Below are positions 55,939 through 64,000 of a DNA stretch of 64,000 nt, piece by piece. The DNA is from Vibrionaceae bacterium. GTDB lineage: Bacteria > Pseudomonadota > Gammaproteobacteria > Enterobacterales > Vibrionaceae. The notes below the pieces were generated by a model. The model searched no databases and was not told the origin of the DNA. It saw only the letters and a program-made list of their open reading frames with translations. Location: NCBI GenBank assembly GCA_018222805.1, contig JAAEZQ010000002.1:186001-250000 (forward strand), given 5' to 3'. The first letter of the stretch is position 1; every line of letters begins with the position of its first letter. The position numbers were made by a program, and so were the translations under genes.

Positions 55939-56636
55939 AGAAATTCCTGCGCTTATTAGATATGTTATTAATCGGCTATGTATTCAATGATTTCGTTTTT
56001 TATAAACCTTAATCAAGAAAAACTAGCCTTAAGAATTGAAGCGCATGCTATATGAATATTTAGGTTTAATTAACAAATTCAGCTTATCTTTGATATAAAC
56101 TGAATTTATCGAACCTAGCCACATTAATATTTTTAATCACTTCTAAAACGAATAATACACTCGAAAAATAAAAACTTAATTTATTGTTTAAATTTCCATC
56201 AAAATTAAACAATTACCTTCCTGATAGATTAATAGATCACATTTTTGAAATTATACTTTCCATAACTGTAACTACATGAGTCTCAGATTTTTCTTACATA
56301 GACCCATGACGATAAGTTTAAAAGCTATCTTAATAAAGTTTTAGAACACAGGGGAATTTTAAATATTCCATATATACGTATGTCGGGATTAAACGTTTTT
56401 CTAATAATACAAAGGGCGTATTATTTACATCCTTTGTTTTTGTGCCTTTAGCAGTTCCTGTAAAAATTTTAGTCAGTTATAAATGGCATTGATATGAGAG
56501 ATTTGATGGCAAGCCCATTCGGTACTTGCACAGAACTTCTCGGTTCCGAACGATACGCGAAAATAAACAGTGGAAATCCAATCCTCAGCACTTAGAATGC
56601 AACAACAGAAACTGATGACCAAACTAGAGTGATTTT
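55939..56636. other. AT-rich gap with an unassigned hairpin
   Basis: About 700 AT-rich bases between divergent genes. ACAAAGG at 56409-56415 pairs with CCTTTGT at 56431-56437, followed by TTTTTGT, a terminator-like element on the plus strand with no gene before it. No other signal is clear. Confidence 0.4.
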
Positions 56637-57095
56637 ATGCTTCGTGATTACACCTTCGATTGTCTTGTAACCATGCCTCGTCATGAGCTGGAAGAGTTTA
56701 GTGCTCGCATGATCAGCAAAATGGTGCCAGAAGACGTGATGAATGAGCTGTTTACTTTTGATCAAGAAGAAGTGGATAGTGAAGACCGCATGTTGTCTGC
56801 CCGGCTTGATGCAATGCTGCGTATGACAGCAATTGCGCTGAGTGAAGTTCAACAAGCTTTTGATGACTCAGAGCATGCGAAGCAAAACAGTGAGAGAATG
56901 ACACGATTAATCCTTTGGCATTTCTACGCGATCTCATTTCGTTTGGAGGAAGCCATCACTCTTGAAACGCATTGTGCGCAAGTTGAAAAACTGCTTGAAA
57001 ACACCCCGACGGATGTATTTGTGTGGGTTAAAACGCTTACAGAGCTTCTGCACACTTATGCAGAGATCAATGCGAAACTAAGCCCTCAAGACTAA
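56637..57095 (+). CDS. Uncharacterised 152-residue helical protein
   Basis: I do not recognise a family. The protein is soluble, acidic and mostly helical by composition (RHELEEFSARMISKMVPEDVM, ALSEVQQAFDDSEHAKQN), with no signal peptide and no membrane helix. It stands alone between two long gaps, and a weak hairpin follows. Codon use is like the neighbours, which supports a real gene. Confidence 0.65.
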   Translation: MLRDYTFDCLVTMPRHELEEFSARMISKMVPEDVMNELFTFDQEEVDSEDRMLSARLDAMLRMTAIALSEVQQAFDDSEHAKQNSERMTRLILWHFYAISFRLEEAITLETHCAQVEKLLENTPTDVFVWVKTLTELLHTYAEINAKLSPQD

Positions 57096-57691
57096 GTTTG
57101 TTTTAGCTTCTGGAATCTAGATGAAATAAGGTGAATCATCGGTTCGCCTTTGTCTAATTTCGTTCCCCTATTGGTCTTAAGTGGCTAACTCCACTTTTCA
57201 TGATTAAATTAGTACTCTCTCAACGCTCTATTAGAAGCTGAAAAAGCCAGCGTTAAGAAATTTATCTATATTTCGGCGATCAATGCACCAAAATATTTCA
57301 GATATGAGTAATGTACTAGCCCCCTCTTTTGCAAATTCTGCATAACATAATGCTGGTAACAAAAATCACGAGTGCAAGCTTTTGCTTAGGAGACAGAAAA
57401 TTGACTACCATTGCCAAACCGTAATCACTGCATTTTGAGATACTAAAAATTATCTGAAGGGTAAAGACCGTCTGTCACTGACAACTTGGAAAAGTCCACC
57501 TTAGATCCAGTCAGTTTTAACTTTCCCCGTTTTTAGCACCAACATAGTTAATATACTCAATACTGAACCGATTCTAACCAACCTCTTTTGTCAAAGCTTG
57601 TGCTAACTCATATATCCCCCATTGTTCGTTAGGGCTAAAGCTCACTGATAAATAATACCAGTGAGAGTTCGATACACCTCCTTGTGGCCTA
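57096..57691. other. Zone of gene remnants
   Basis: About 600 bases without an intact gene. A weak terminator lies at 57127-57154 (AAGGTGAA/TTCGCCTT). The NmrA-like remnant is listed separately. TTAGGAGACAGAAAATTGAC near 57387-57406 looks like a ribosome site and gene start followed at once by a stop (TTIAKP). On the minus strand, 57595-57650 reads SPNEQWGIYELAQALTKEV, coding-like but unassigned. Confidence 0.45.
57213..57311 (+). pseudogene. Remnant of an NmrA-like NAD(P)-binding protein
   Basis: The plus strand reads LNALLEAEKASVKKFIYISA then INAPKYFRYE and stop, with a stop just before. The pattern (N-x-x-L-x-E-A-E-K-A-x-V-K-K-F-x-Y-I-S-A) is that of the beta-strand and active-site region of atypical SDR/NmrA proteins. 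Only about 32 codons survive. Confidence 0.5.
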
Positions 57692-58216
57692 CTACATGTA
57701 TAAGGCGTCGGAACCAGTTAATAGAGGCACGCGAATTGATACTGCATTTAAAGCAATGTTATGAGTCATCCTATCAGTCGTCGTACAACAATCTTCAAGA
57801 ATTGAAACTTTATATTTTTCTGCTTTCTTTGATATTGCTGTGTGCGTCACGCAATTTTGCGTCATCATCCCGCATATCAACAATTCATCGACACCTAACT
57901 TTTCGAGCGCTCTCTCTAAACGGGTTAGGTGAAAGCTATCTGCATGCTGTTTTTTAATGACTTCGGCATTAGGGCATATCGACATTATTTCAGGGTGGAT
58001 ATTCACACCGTCACTGCCTATCTCAAAAAATGGTGCCATTCCCTTAGGGGCCGAAGATATATGTTGAATAAGGAATACAGGTACATGTTGTTGGTTGGCT
58101 TTAACAATTAATTCTTTAATGTTGTTCAGGGTCTTATCTGCGTTCCACAAAGGAAAGTTACCTTCAGGGAAGTAATCATTTTGTATATCAATCACAAGTA
58201 ATGCAGTTTTGTTCAT
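57692..58216 (-). CDS. Isochorismatase-family cysteine hydrolase
   Basis: A 174-residue hydrolase of the isochorismatase/nicotinamidase superfamily. The catalytic triad is visible: Asp10 in LLVIDIQNDYF, Lys89 in VIKKQHADSF and Cys122 in GMMTQNCVTHTA with the usual cis-peptide. Substrates in this family include nicotinamide, isochorismate and other amides; which applies is not clear. It is divergent from a GlxA-type regulator that may control it. Confidence 0.9.
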   Translation of the reverse strand: MNKTALLVIDIQNDYFPEGNFPLWNADKTLNNIKELIVKANQQHVPVFLIQHISSAPKGMAPFFEIGSDGVNIHPEIMSICPNAEVIKKQHADSFHLTRLERALEKLGVDELLICGMMTQNCVTHTAISKKAEKYKVSILEDCCTTTDRMTHNIALNAVSIRVPLLTGSDALYM

Positions 58217-58282
58217 TTTCCATCTCCTGTTGCTTTAGCTTTTCGTTCAGAAAAATTATGAGCAACTTGATGAACTCTTTTT

Positions 58283-58339
58283 AGAGGCTAAAATGACATA
58301 AAAGAGGTTAAAAGCGACATTTTTAGAGTAAGTATGACA
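58283..58339 (+). promoter_or_regulatory. Direct repeats upstream of the GlxA-type regulator
   Basis: AGAGGCTAAAATGACAT (58283), AGAGGTTAAAAGCGACAT (58303) and AGAGTAAGTATGACA (58325) repeat every 20-22 bases and run into the start codon at 58334. Direct repeats of this spacing are typical AraC-type operators. Confidence 0.55.
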
Positions 58340-59248
58340 AAAATAACCGTGGGAATTTGCGTGTATCCTTCAGTATTGAAATCAGCTGTATATGGTCTTG
58401 AAGAGATGTTTTTGCTTGCAAACAGAGTCTGTAAGGAACAAGAAATTGAAGTTTTATTTGAACCAGTCGTTATTTCACATACAGACCTGATAGCTAAGAG
58501 CTTAACTGTTATTTTGTTGCCACCAGCTTCAATAGGTGATTATTACTTTGCCCCTGAGGGTGAATTTATTGAATGGCTTAAAGACCATTATTCTAAAGGT
58601 GTTGTTCTATCATCTGCATGTGCGGGCGTATTCATTCTCGCTGGAACAAATTTAATTGATACGAGAGAGGTAACAACCCACTGGGCGTTAGCAGAAACAT
58701 TTACCAGAATGTTTCCGGAGATACCTCTTAATAGCAATAAAATATTGATTGATCACGGAGATATAGTGACTGCAGGCGGGATGATGTCATGGTTAGATCT
58801 TGGATTTGAGTTGATCGCTAAATATGCGTCTCCGAGCGTTGTGCGCCAACTTGGTAAAACACTTGTAATAGACACAGCACAGAGAGAACAGAGTTATTAT
58901 CAACAATTCAAACCATCGTTCGATCATGGTGATATGGCGATCGTCTCAGTTCAACAAATTATGCATCAGAGTTATAGCGAACCGTTGTTCGTGCAGCAGT
59001 TAGCCAAGCAAGTAAACCTTACTGAACGTACTATGCAACGTCGATTCCTAAAAGCTACAGGTTACAACCCAAATCAGTATTTGCAGCGTCTCAGGGTACA
59101 ACATGCATGTAACTACCTGGAAAGCACTCAATATTCATTTGAATGGATAGCTCATCAGGTTGGTTATGAAGATACCAGCGCTTGCAGAAAAGCTTTCATC
59201 AATATTGTTGGGTTGACTCCACGAGAGTTTCGAAAGCGATTTTCTTGA
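58334..59248 (+). CDS. GlxA-family AraC-type regulator with DJ-1/PfpI domain
   Basis: A 304-residue regulator. Residues 1-170 form a DJ-1/PfpI-like domain with Cys96 in LSSACAGVFILAG at the nucleophile elbow; residues about 205-304 form an AraC helix-turn-helix pair, PLFVQQLAKQVNLTERTMQRRF and FEWIAHQVGYEDTSACRKAF, ending in TPREFRKRF. It probably senses a small molecule and controls the divergent isochorismatase-like gene. Confidence 0.91.
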   Translation: MTKITVGICVYPSVLKSAVYGLEEMFLLANRVCKEQEIEVLFEPVVISHTDLIAKSLTVILLPPASIGDYYFAPEGEFIEWLKDHYSKGVVLSSACAGVFILAGTNLIDTREVTTHWALAETFTRMFPEIPLNSNKILIDHGDIVTAGGMMSWLDLGFELIAKYASPSVVRQLGKTLVIDTAQREQSYYQQFKPSFDHGDMAIVSVQQIMHQSYSEPLFVQQLAKQVNLTERTMQRRFLKATGYNPNQYLQRLRVQHACNYLESTQYSFEWIAHQVGYEDTSACRKAFINIVGLTPREFRKRFS

Positions 59249-59365
59249 TTCTAGCTGAAGCACACCTATTCCAAGTAACATACAAAGCCATCGCTAAAGA
59301 CAGCTTAACAGCCCAAATAAAACGTCCATCTTTTCACTTGGGCTAATTGACTAATGCGCTACTTT

Positions 59366-62113
59366 TTAGATTGGATTCAGAATGATCGTACTGCGTTTTG
59401 CTTGCGGCCCAAATACTGATCGCGCGCGAGACTGAACTTCTTCCAACGTGATGCTTTTGGCCGTATCTTCAACATTCGTTAGTACATCCAGCCCATAATC
59501 ATGCACCAGATAACGGCCATATGCCCATGCTCGCTGGCTCGGCCTGTCTTCCATACCCTGCATGGCGACCACCAACTGCTTCGCCGCGATATCGAGCTCT
59601 TGTTGGGTAATATTTTCCGCCAAATCATCAAAAATTTTATTTAGCTGGCTGTCCATTATCGCTACATCTTTCGGATCGACTTGCGACTCAAAGATCCAAT
59701 CTGATACTTGCTCACGATCCTGTATCATCGGGTAAATACTCGGATTGTAATCCAGACTTAGGTCTTCACGTAATTGATCTAATATACGTGCGGTACTGAT
59801 GCGTTGTAGGATATCGACAACCATGGTGTCTCTCCCACTTTGAGCATCATCATTGGCGTTGGTCAGACGCTGCAAATAAAGTGAAGACGGCTCATGACCA
59901 TCAGTCATCACTGAGCGACTTGACGCCTCTGGGTTCAATGCCACGTTGTAATCAATAAGCTCACCGGGAATCAATTCGATAGAAGCAACATACTGGCGCA
60001 ACAGTGGTTCAAGTTGCTCTGATTCTATGTCCGCAACCACCACCATTTTGAAGCCATTATTGAACTTAAATAAACGCTTATGTACCGCAAGTATCTGTTC
60101 CGTAGTAACGCTCTCGACACCCTCGCTATCCAAAATACGATGGCGACTTTCCGGCAGATAAGCATTTCGATTTGCTTCCTGAATCAACTTCCCCATTGGT
60201 GACTCAAAAAAGGCGCGGCGCTGTTGTTTAAATTCTTGCTTCACCGCTGTCAGTTGGCGTTCATCAACCTTTATTTCTGTGCTCAGGTTATAAATGGCAT
60301 TCAATGCATTTTCCAACTGTGTTTTTTGTGTGGTGACTTTTACGCCGTGACTGGTGGTATCTAACATCGGAACAATAGCAATATTGTTACTACGTAAGTA
60401 ACTGTCTAACTCAGATCCTGAAAAGTCCCCTAGCCCGCTTCTTACGGTTGCCATGGTGGCTATCTCATAAGCTGGGTAAAGCAGCTTATCTACTGCCGCT
60501 TTTCCGCCTTGGCTTGCAAAATAAATGTAGGCGCGCCCACCCGCTTTTTCATCTTGATGGAACCATACATCCACGCCATTAGAGAGCGTGTAGACTTCAA
60601 ACCCTCCCGCCTCTTTGCGAGCGCTGATAATGTTGCCTTCCTTAACTGGCTGAAGGAAACCACCCGCTCTCGCTTCCATCGACAATGGTTTTTCTCCGGG
60701 TTGGAAGTAAGCCGTATTCAGAGATGAAAATACATCGGAAAACTGCGCGCGCGTTTCATTTTTACTCATCCCGATGGAAAAGCTCGGCGGCAAAGATAAC
60801 AGCTCTGTAATGTGAGTATTCACACTTGCTAACGTGGCGCTGCCGAGAAACATTGCCAAGCTCTGAGCATAACTCTGTTTAGACTGGCTGACGCTGTTTT
60901 GCTCTAACTGGAATACACGCGCATCAGCGTAGCTATTTGGTTTACGCTTGCTCCAGTCGGAATCCAGATTGGTGAGTTCACCTTGCCAGTTGGCCATAAT
61001 ACTGTCTAATTCCGCTTGCGTTACTCCATAATCCCGAAGCGACGTTAACGCGTTGATAAACAGGCTGTGCATTTGATCACGTCGCTCTGGCGCAAATGAA
61101 ATACCAGCAGACATCATGCGGTGGTAGTTAGAATAGTAAGGCTGAGCATACGCATACTGAAAGGGGACGGCTGCATCATTGAGAGCCGTAATAAGTCTCT
61201 GTTCAATTAATTGTCCAGCGACTTCATCTAGCCATTCCTGATGCTGTTGTTCGACGGTTTGACGTCCTATCGCTTCTCGTTCAATAACAAGATGCAAGCT
61301 GGGTGATTCTATGGAATTACTTGGCAGGATTTCATTGTTGGTGTTTACCCGAATATCACGGCGTTTTTTGACAACAACATCTGACGTGCTTTTCCAACTG
61401 GAAAAGGTCTTGTTAATGTCGTCAGAAAGAGCGTCGATATTTACATTGCCAGTCACGATAAGTTCAGCGTACTGCGGCTGATACCACTGTTGATAAAAGC
61501 TTTTCAGCGTAGCTGGCGTCGCCTTTTCTATCGAGCCTCTTGTACCAATAGGATCATGCTCACCATAGGGTGTACCTTCCACCGAAGCTTGATACGCATT
61601 CAAAGCAAAGGGCTTGTCATCCGGGTTTGCCCGACGCCATTCGCCTAAGATCACACCTTTTTCTTTTTCCACTTGGGTTGGTGAAAACGTCAACCCATCG
61701 CCAATATCTCGCATCCAGATTAGTGCGTCTTGCAATTGACTGGGGTTCGCAAGCTCCAGTTTGTATCCTGTTTGCTGATAGGTCGTGAAAGCATTGATGT
61801 CCGCGCCAAAACTCCCTCCAGACTGCTCGAATAATCTTATCGCCTCATTACCAGAAAAGTGCGTACTGCCATTAAACGCCATGTGCTCAACAAAATGCGC
61901 ATAACCTTTTTGGTTTTCTTGCTCTTGGAACGAACCAATGTTCATCACCATTCGAACCGAGATCTCTTGGTCTTGTGTCGGGTAAACATGGTATCTCAAT
62001 CCATTCGGTAGCTGATTAACATGCCAGTTGGTATCAGCCTGAATCTTTGTCGAATGAGGGGTAACAGCACAGCCCGACAATATTAGCGTCGAGGCTAACA
62101 AACTATAGCGCAT
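59366..62113 (-). CDS. M16-family zinc metallopeptidase, lipoprotein (PqqL-like)
   Basis: A 915-residue protease with four M16 modules. The inverted zinc motif is HFVEH (His73, Glu76, His77) with the third ligand expected in a later Glu (KGVILGEWRRA region). The signal peptide ends in ILSGC15, so it is lipid-anchored. PqqL-like M16 proteases act in the periplasm; some take part in siderophore- or toxin-linked uptake, and others degrade peptides. It lies alone after the lyase gene. Confidence 0.9.
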   Translation of the reverse strand: MRYSLLASTLILSGCAVTPHSTKIQADTNWHVNQLPNGLRYHVYPTQDQEISVRMVMNIGSFQEQENQKGYAHFVEHMAFNGSTHFSGNEAIRLFEQSGGSFGADINAFTTYQQTGYKLELANPSQLQDALIWMRDIGDGLTFSPTQVEKEKGVILGEWRRANPDDKPFALNAYQASVEGTPYGEHDPIGTRGSIEKATPATLKSFYQQWYQPQYAELIVTGNVNIDALSDDINKTFSSWKSTSDVVVKKRRDIRVNTNNEILPSNSIESPSLHLVIEREAIGRQTVEQQHQEWLDEVAGQLIEQRLITALNDAAVPFQYAYAQPYYSNYHRMMSAGISFAPERRDQMHSLFINALTSLRDYGVTQAELDSIMANWQGELTNLDSDWSKRKPNSYADARVFQLEQNSVSQSKQSYAQSLAMFLGSATLASVNTHITELLSLPPSFSIGMSKNETRAQFSDVFSSLNTAYFQPGEKPLSMEARAGGFLQPVKEGNIISARKEAGGFEVYTLSNGVDVWFHQDEKAGGRAYIYFASQGGKAAVDKLLYPAYEIATMATVRSGLGDFSGSELDSYLRSNNIAIVPMLDTTSHGVKVTTQKTQLENALNAIYNLSTEIKVDERQLTAVKQEFKQQRRAFFESPMGKLIQEANRNAYLPESRHRILDSEGVESVTTEQILAVHKRLFKFNNGFKMVVVADIESEQLEPLLRQYVASIELIPGELIDYNVALNPEASSRSVMTDGHEPSSLYLQRLTNANDDAQSGRDTMVVDILQRISTARILDQLREDLSLDYNPSIYPMIQDREQVSDWIFESQVDPKDVAIMDSQLNKIFDDLAENITQQELDIAAKQLVVAMQGMEDRPSQRAWAYGRYLVHDYGLDVLTNVEDTAKSITLEEVQSRARSVFGPQAKRSTIILNPI

Positions 62114-62300
62114 AGCAATGATCCGAGATGATGACTATGCAATTCAAACTCTCTCTCGTCGCATAGCCTTAATATGAGTGATGGGGTCTTCGGCTTAAAT
62201 CCGTGCTCCAGATCCCGCTTTAGCTGTGGTTTATGTCCAATTGAATTCAAGGTGTAGGACTGCAAACGTAGCCACTAGCTCAAGTTCAAATTCAAGAAAA

Positions 62301-64000
62301 CTAATGCAAGTGTAGGTCAAAACGAACGCTCTCTCCGAGTCGGTCGAGCTTGTCGAAAGTCTCAACAAAAAAACGATGACTTTCTCCTTTGAAGTAAAGC
62401 ACCAGGTTGATTCTATCGCCTCTTCCAGGCGTCGATACTGCAAACTGAAAACCTGTATGTGTTCTCTCACAAAGCAATAAACACGGCTTATCGACCTCTA
62501 GAGTCACACCTTCTTGCGCATCAGACTCTGGTATTTCAATACGGCCTGGGTGACGAAAAACACAGCCAATATTGTCCTGATAAACCACCGCCTGAAGCGT
62601 AGGCGTATTCTCCAATACCTTAACATACGGTTGAGCAGCGTAGCGTTTTGTCTCTGCTAATGAAGCCCCGGGCAAAAGCGTGTATTCATAACAGGCATTT
62701 TTAGGTTCGACACCATGGTCAATCGACAAGTTAAACACTCTGCCACTCATTTTGTCTGCACTTAAGTGAGCATTAATTCGCTGCCAACTGCCTTGTTGCA
62801 TGTGACTATGTAAGTGAGCATTCACATTACCGAGAACATAACCCACGTCAGCATGATGCAGCCAACTGTTGGCTTTAACTGTCGTCGACTCCTCGTTCAG
62901 TTCTGCTCCATTTAAACACACAGGGAAATGAAAGTGGCACTGATTAATGGTTGTCGTTATCGGATCAGGATGCTCTGAATGAATCCCCGCCCCAAGAGCA
63001 ATAATCGCCCCATCACAAAAGAACCAAGATTTTAGTCCTTGGGTTTGCATCACATCCAGCTCGAAACTGGTGATCCCCCAACGACCATTGCTGACGCCGC
63101 CCGTCCAATCCGTTTGTTGTTCTATTCTTCCCCATTCATGGGCAGGTCTCACAATTTGTGGACACGTCACGCCCGGAATCTTAGCCCAATCCCAATAGGG
63201 ATAGATATCGTGGTACTCGTTACCCGTAACCCCAATATTCATACTGCCAAAACCCAACCAAAACCCCATAAGGTTCTCCTGATTACCGGTTTCAATCGGT
63301 TTAATGCGACAAGAATTGGCTTTCACAGACACCGCGTATTTATTATTGGCCATCACCGCGTAATCAGAACGCCAGAAGTGTTTAAACCCAGCAAAAGGAT
63401 AGTCATGTCCCTGAAGATGCTCGATATATCTTTGAAGCTGAAGGCGATAATCCGGGAACAAAGCAAGCAACATCTTAGCTTGAGTTATCAGCATCGTTCG
63501 GCAGTGCGTTTTCTCCAAGTCAGGTTTGGCGATAGCTCGGCCGCAGGCGTTGTAGTCCCAGCGTCCGGTTCGGGTCATCCACACCGAGCCTTGCAGATAG
63601 TAAGCTAATAACAAACGTTGCTGCTGTGATGAAAAACGGAACCGAGTCTGCGCACAAACATAAGCCCAGGGAAGCGCAACATTGAGAAACGATTCTCCAT
63701 AGCCGCCATTTTGTAATTGCGGCCCATGCTGTTGATAGGACAAATCAGCCTGTATGCCCTCTTCGTGAGTAATAGCAGTCGTTTCCGCTATCGCTTCCAT
63801 CGCCTTTGTGAAAAGTGTTTCATCGCTTTCTAACAACCCACGATAGGCCATTCCATTGGCAAGATCGACGCGATTTGCCCCTGTCATCGAAACGTTATTG
63901 GGCAGGTCTTCAATCAACTGATTGGTTAATGCCTCGCTAAGCTCTTCATTGAGCAACAGAGCGATTGGCCCCATGAGTCGTTGCTTACCGATTTGGTTCC
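62301..64000 (-). CDS. Polysaccharide lyase family 8 protein, C-terminal part
   Basis: The C-terminal 566 or so residues of a PL8 lyase (hyaluronate, chondroitin or xanthan lyase group). The frame is open to the window end, so the N-terminus lies outside; the ATG at 63974 is internal. Marks are NGGYGESFLNV, GRWDYNACGRAIAKP and the stretch NLMGFWLGFGSMNIGVTGNEYHDIYPYWDWAKIPGVTCP, where the Tyr and neighbours form the active-site cleft, then beta-sandwich domains. The substrate cannot be settled. It would degrade a uronic-acid polysaccharide for uptake. Confidence 0.85.
   Translation of the reverse strand, partial: NQIGKQRLMGPIALLLNEELSEALTNQLIEDLPNNVSMTGANRVDLANGMAYRGLLESDETLFTKAMEAIAETTAITHEEGIQADLSYQQHGPQLQNGGYGESFLNVALPWAYVCAQTRFRFSSQQQRLLLAYYLQGSVWMTRTGRWDYNACGRAIAKPDLEKTHCRTMLITQAKMLLALFPDYRLQLQRYIEHLQGHDYPFAGFKHFWRSDYAVMANNKYAVSVKANSCRIKPIETGNQENLMGFWLGFGSMNIGVTGNEYHDIYPYWDWAKIPGVTCPQIVRPAHEWGRIEQQTDWTGGVSNGRWGITSFELDVMQTQGLKSWFFCDGAIIALGAGIHSEHPDPITTTINQCHFHFPVCLNGAELNEESTTVKANSWLHHADVGYVLGNVNAHLHSHMQQGSWQRINAHLSADKMSGRVFNLSIDHGVEPKNACYEYTLLPGASLAETKRYAAQPYVKVLENTPTLQAVVYQDNIGCVFRHPGRIEIPESDAQEGVTLEVDKPCLLLCERTHTGFQFAVSTPGRGDRINLVLYFKGESHRFFVETFDKLDRLGESVRFDLHLH

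Noticed and set aside
57661-57957. Plus-strand frame of 98 codons at the isochorismatase gene
   Set aside because: Mostly antisense to the hydrolase, whose catalytic motifs are intact.
58283-58339. Possible CRISPR-like repeat
   Set aside because: Only three imperfect copies with almost no spacer and no cas genes; an AraC-type operator fits better.

Overview
The window is a stretch of a Vibrio genome, most likely the second chromosome of a Harveyi-clade-like species. I infer this from the protein family content, the maltose/maltodextrin gene set, the PopT-type DUF368 protein next to malT, and a quorum-regulatory Qrr small RNA with the diagnostic Qrr core. There are no rRNA or tRNA genes, no CRISPR array and no complete insertion sequence. 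The species is not fixed by what I can see.

The first 34 kb is largely an alpha-glucan catabolism block. Cytoplasmic and periplasmic enzymes run on the minus strand: malS (periplasmic amylase), glgB (branching enzyme), malQ (amylomaltase) and malP (phosphorylase). The activator malT follows on the plus strand. After a housekeeping island (Qrr sRNA, popT, SCO-type copper protein, orphan PTS EIIB, sstT, pdxY, a Sel1-repeat protein) comes a surface starch-degrading group: a 1326-residue lipoprotein pullulanase, a lipoprotein GH13 amylase, a small lipoprotein that resembles a free-standing copy of the pullulanase C-terminal module, malM, lamB and the debranching enzyme glgX. Together these would cleave starch or pullulan at the cell surface, pass maltodextrins through LamB and process them with MalP, MalQ, GlgX and GlgB. 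MalT-box-like sequences lie at malS, malP, pulA and the lamB/glgX divergent promoter. The MalEFGK transporter is not in the window.

From 34 to 37 kb a ScrR-like LacI regulator and a ScrA-like sucrose PTS permease are divergent, with a perfect 40-bp palindrome just behind the regulator; no sucrose hydrolase or fructokinase is present. From 37 to 47 kb the region looks accessory and partly decayed: a serine-recombinase-like gene translationally coupled to a drug-efflux MFS gene, a TonB-receptor remnant, a LysR regulator, a complete catechol-siderophore-type ABC importer with a Fur-like site, an HlyD/EmrA remnant, RidA, an alpha/beta hydrolase, YggL and a possible DoxX remnant.

From 46.5 to 59 kb small regulator-plus-target pairs dominate: LysR with a Gdx/SugE exporter, LysR with a glutathione transferase, a beta-alanine catabolism operon (aminotransferase and methylmalonate-semialdehyde dehydrogenase) with a divergent LysR, a lysine/ornithine decarboxylase, an OmpA-family porin, an uncharacterised 152-residue protein, a short zone of gene remnants, and an isochorismatase-like hydrolase divergent from a GlxA-type AraC regulator. 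The window ends with an M16 lipoprotein peptidase and a family 8 polysaccharide lyase cut by the window edge.

The most informative items not visible as ORFs are the Qrr RNA with its sigma-54 promoter and LuxO-type sites, the TonB-receptor remnant, the palindrome near the scr genes and the recurring GGCGTAG motif at mal promoters. I found no convincing wholly new multi-gene system; the closest candidates are the lipoprotein starch-binding module and the recombinase-efflux pair with its repeated operator-like motif.
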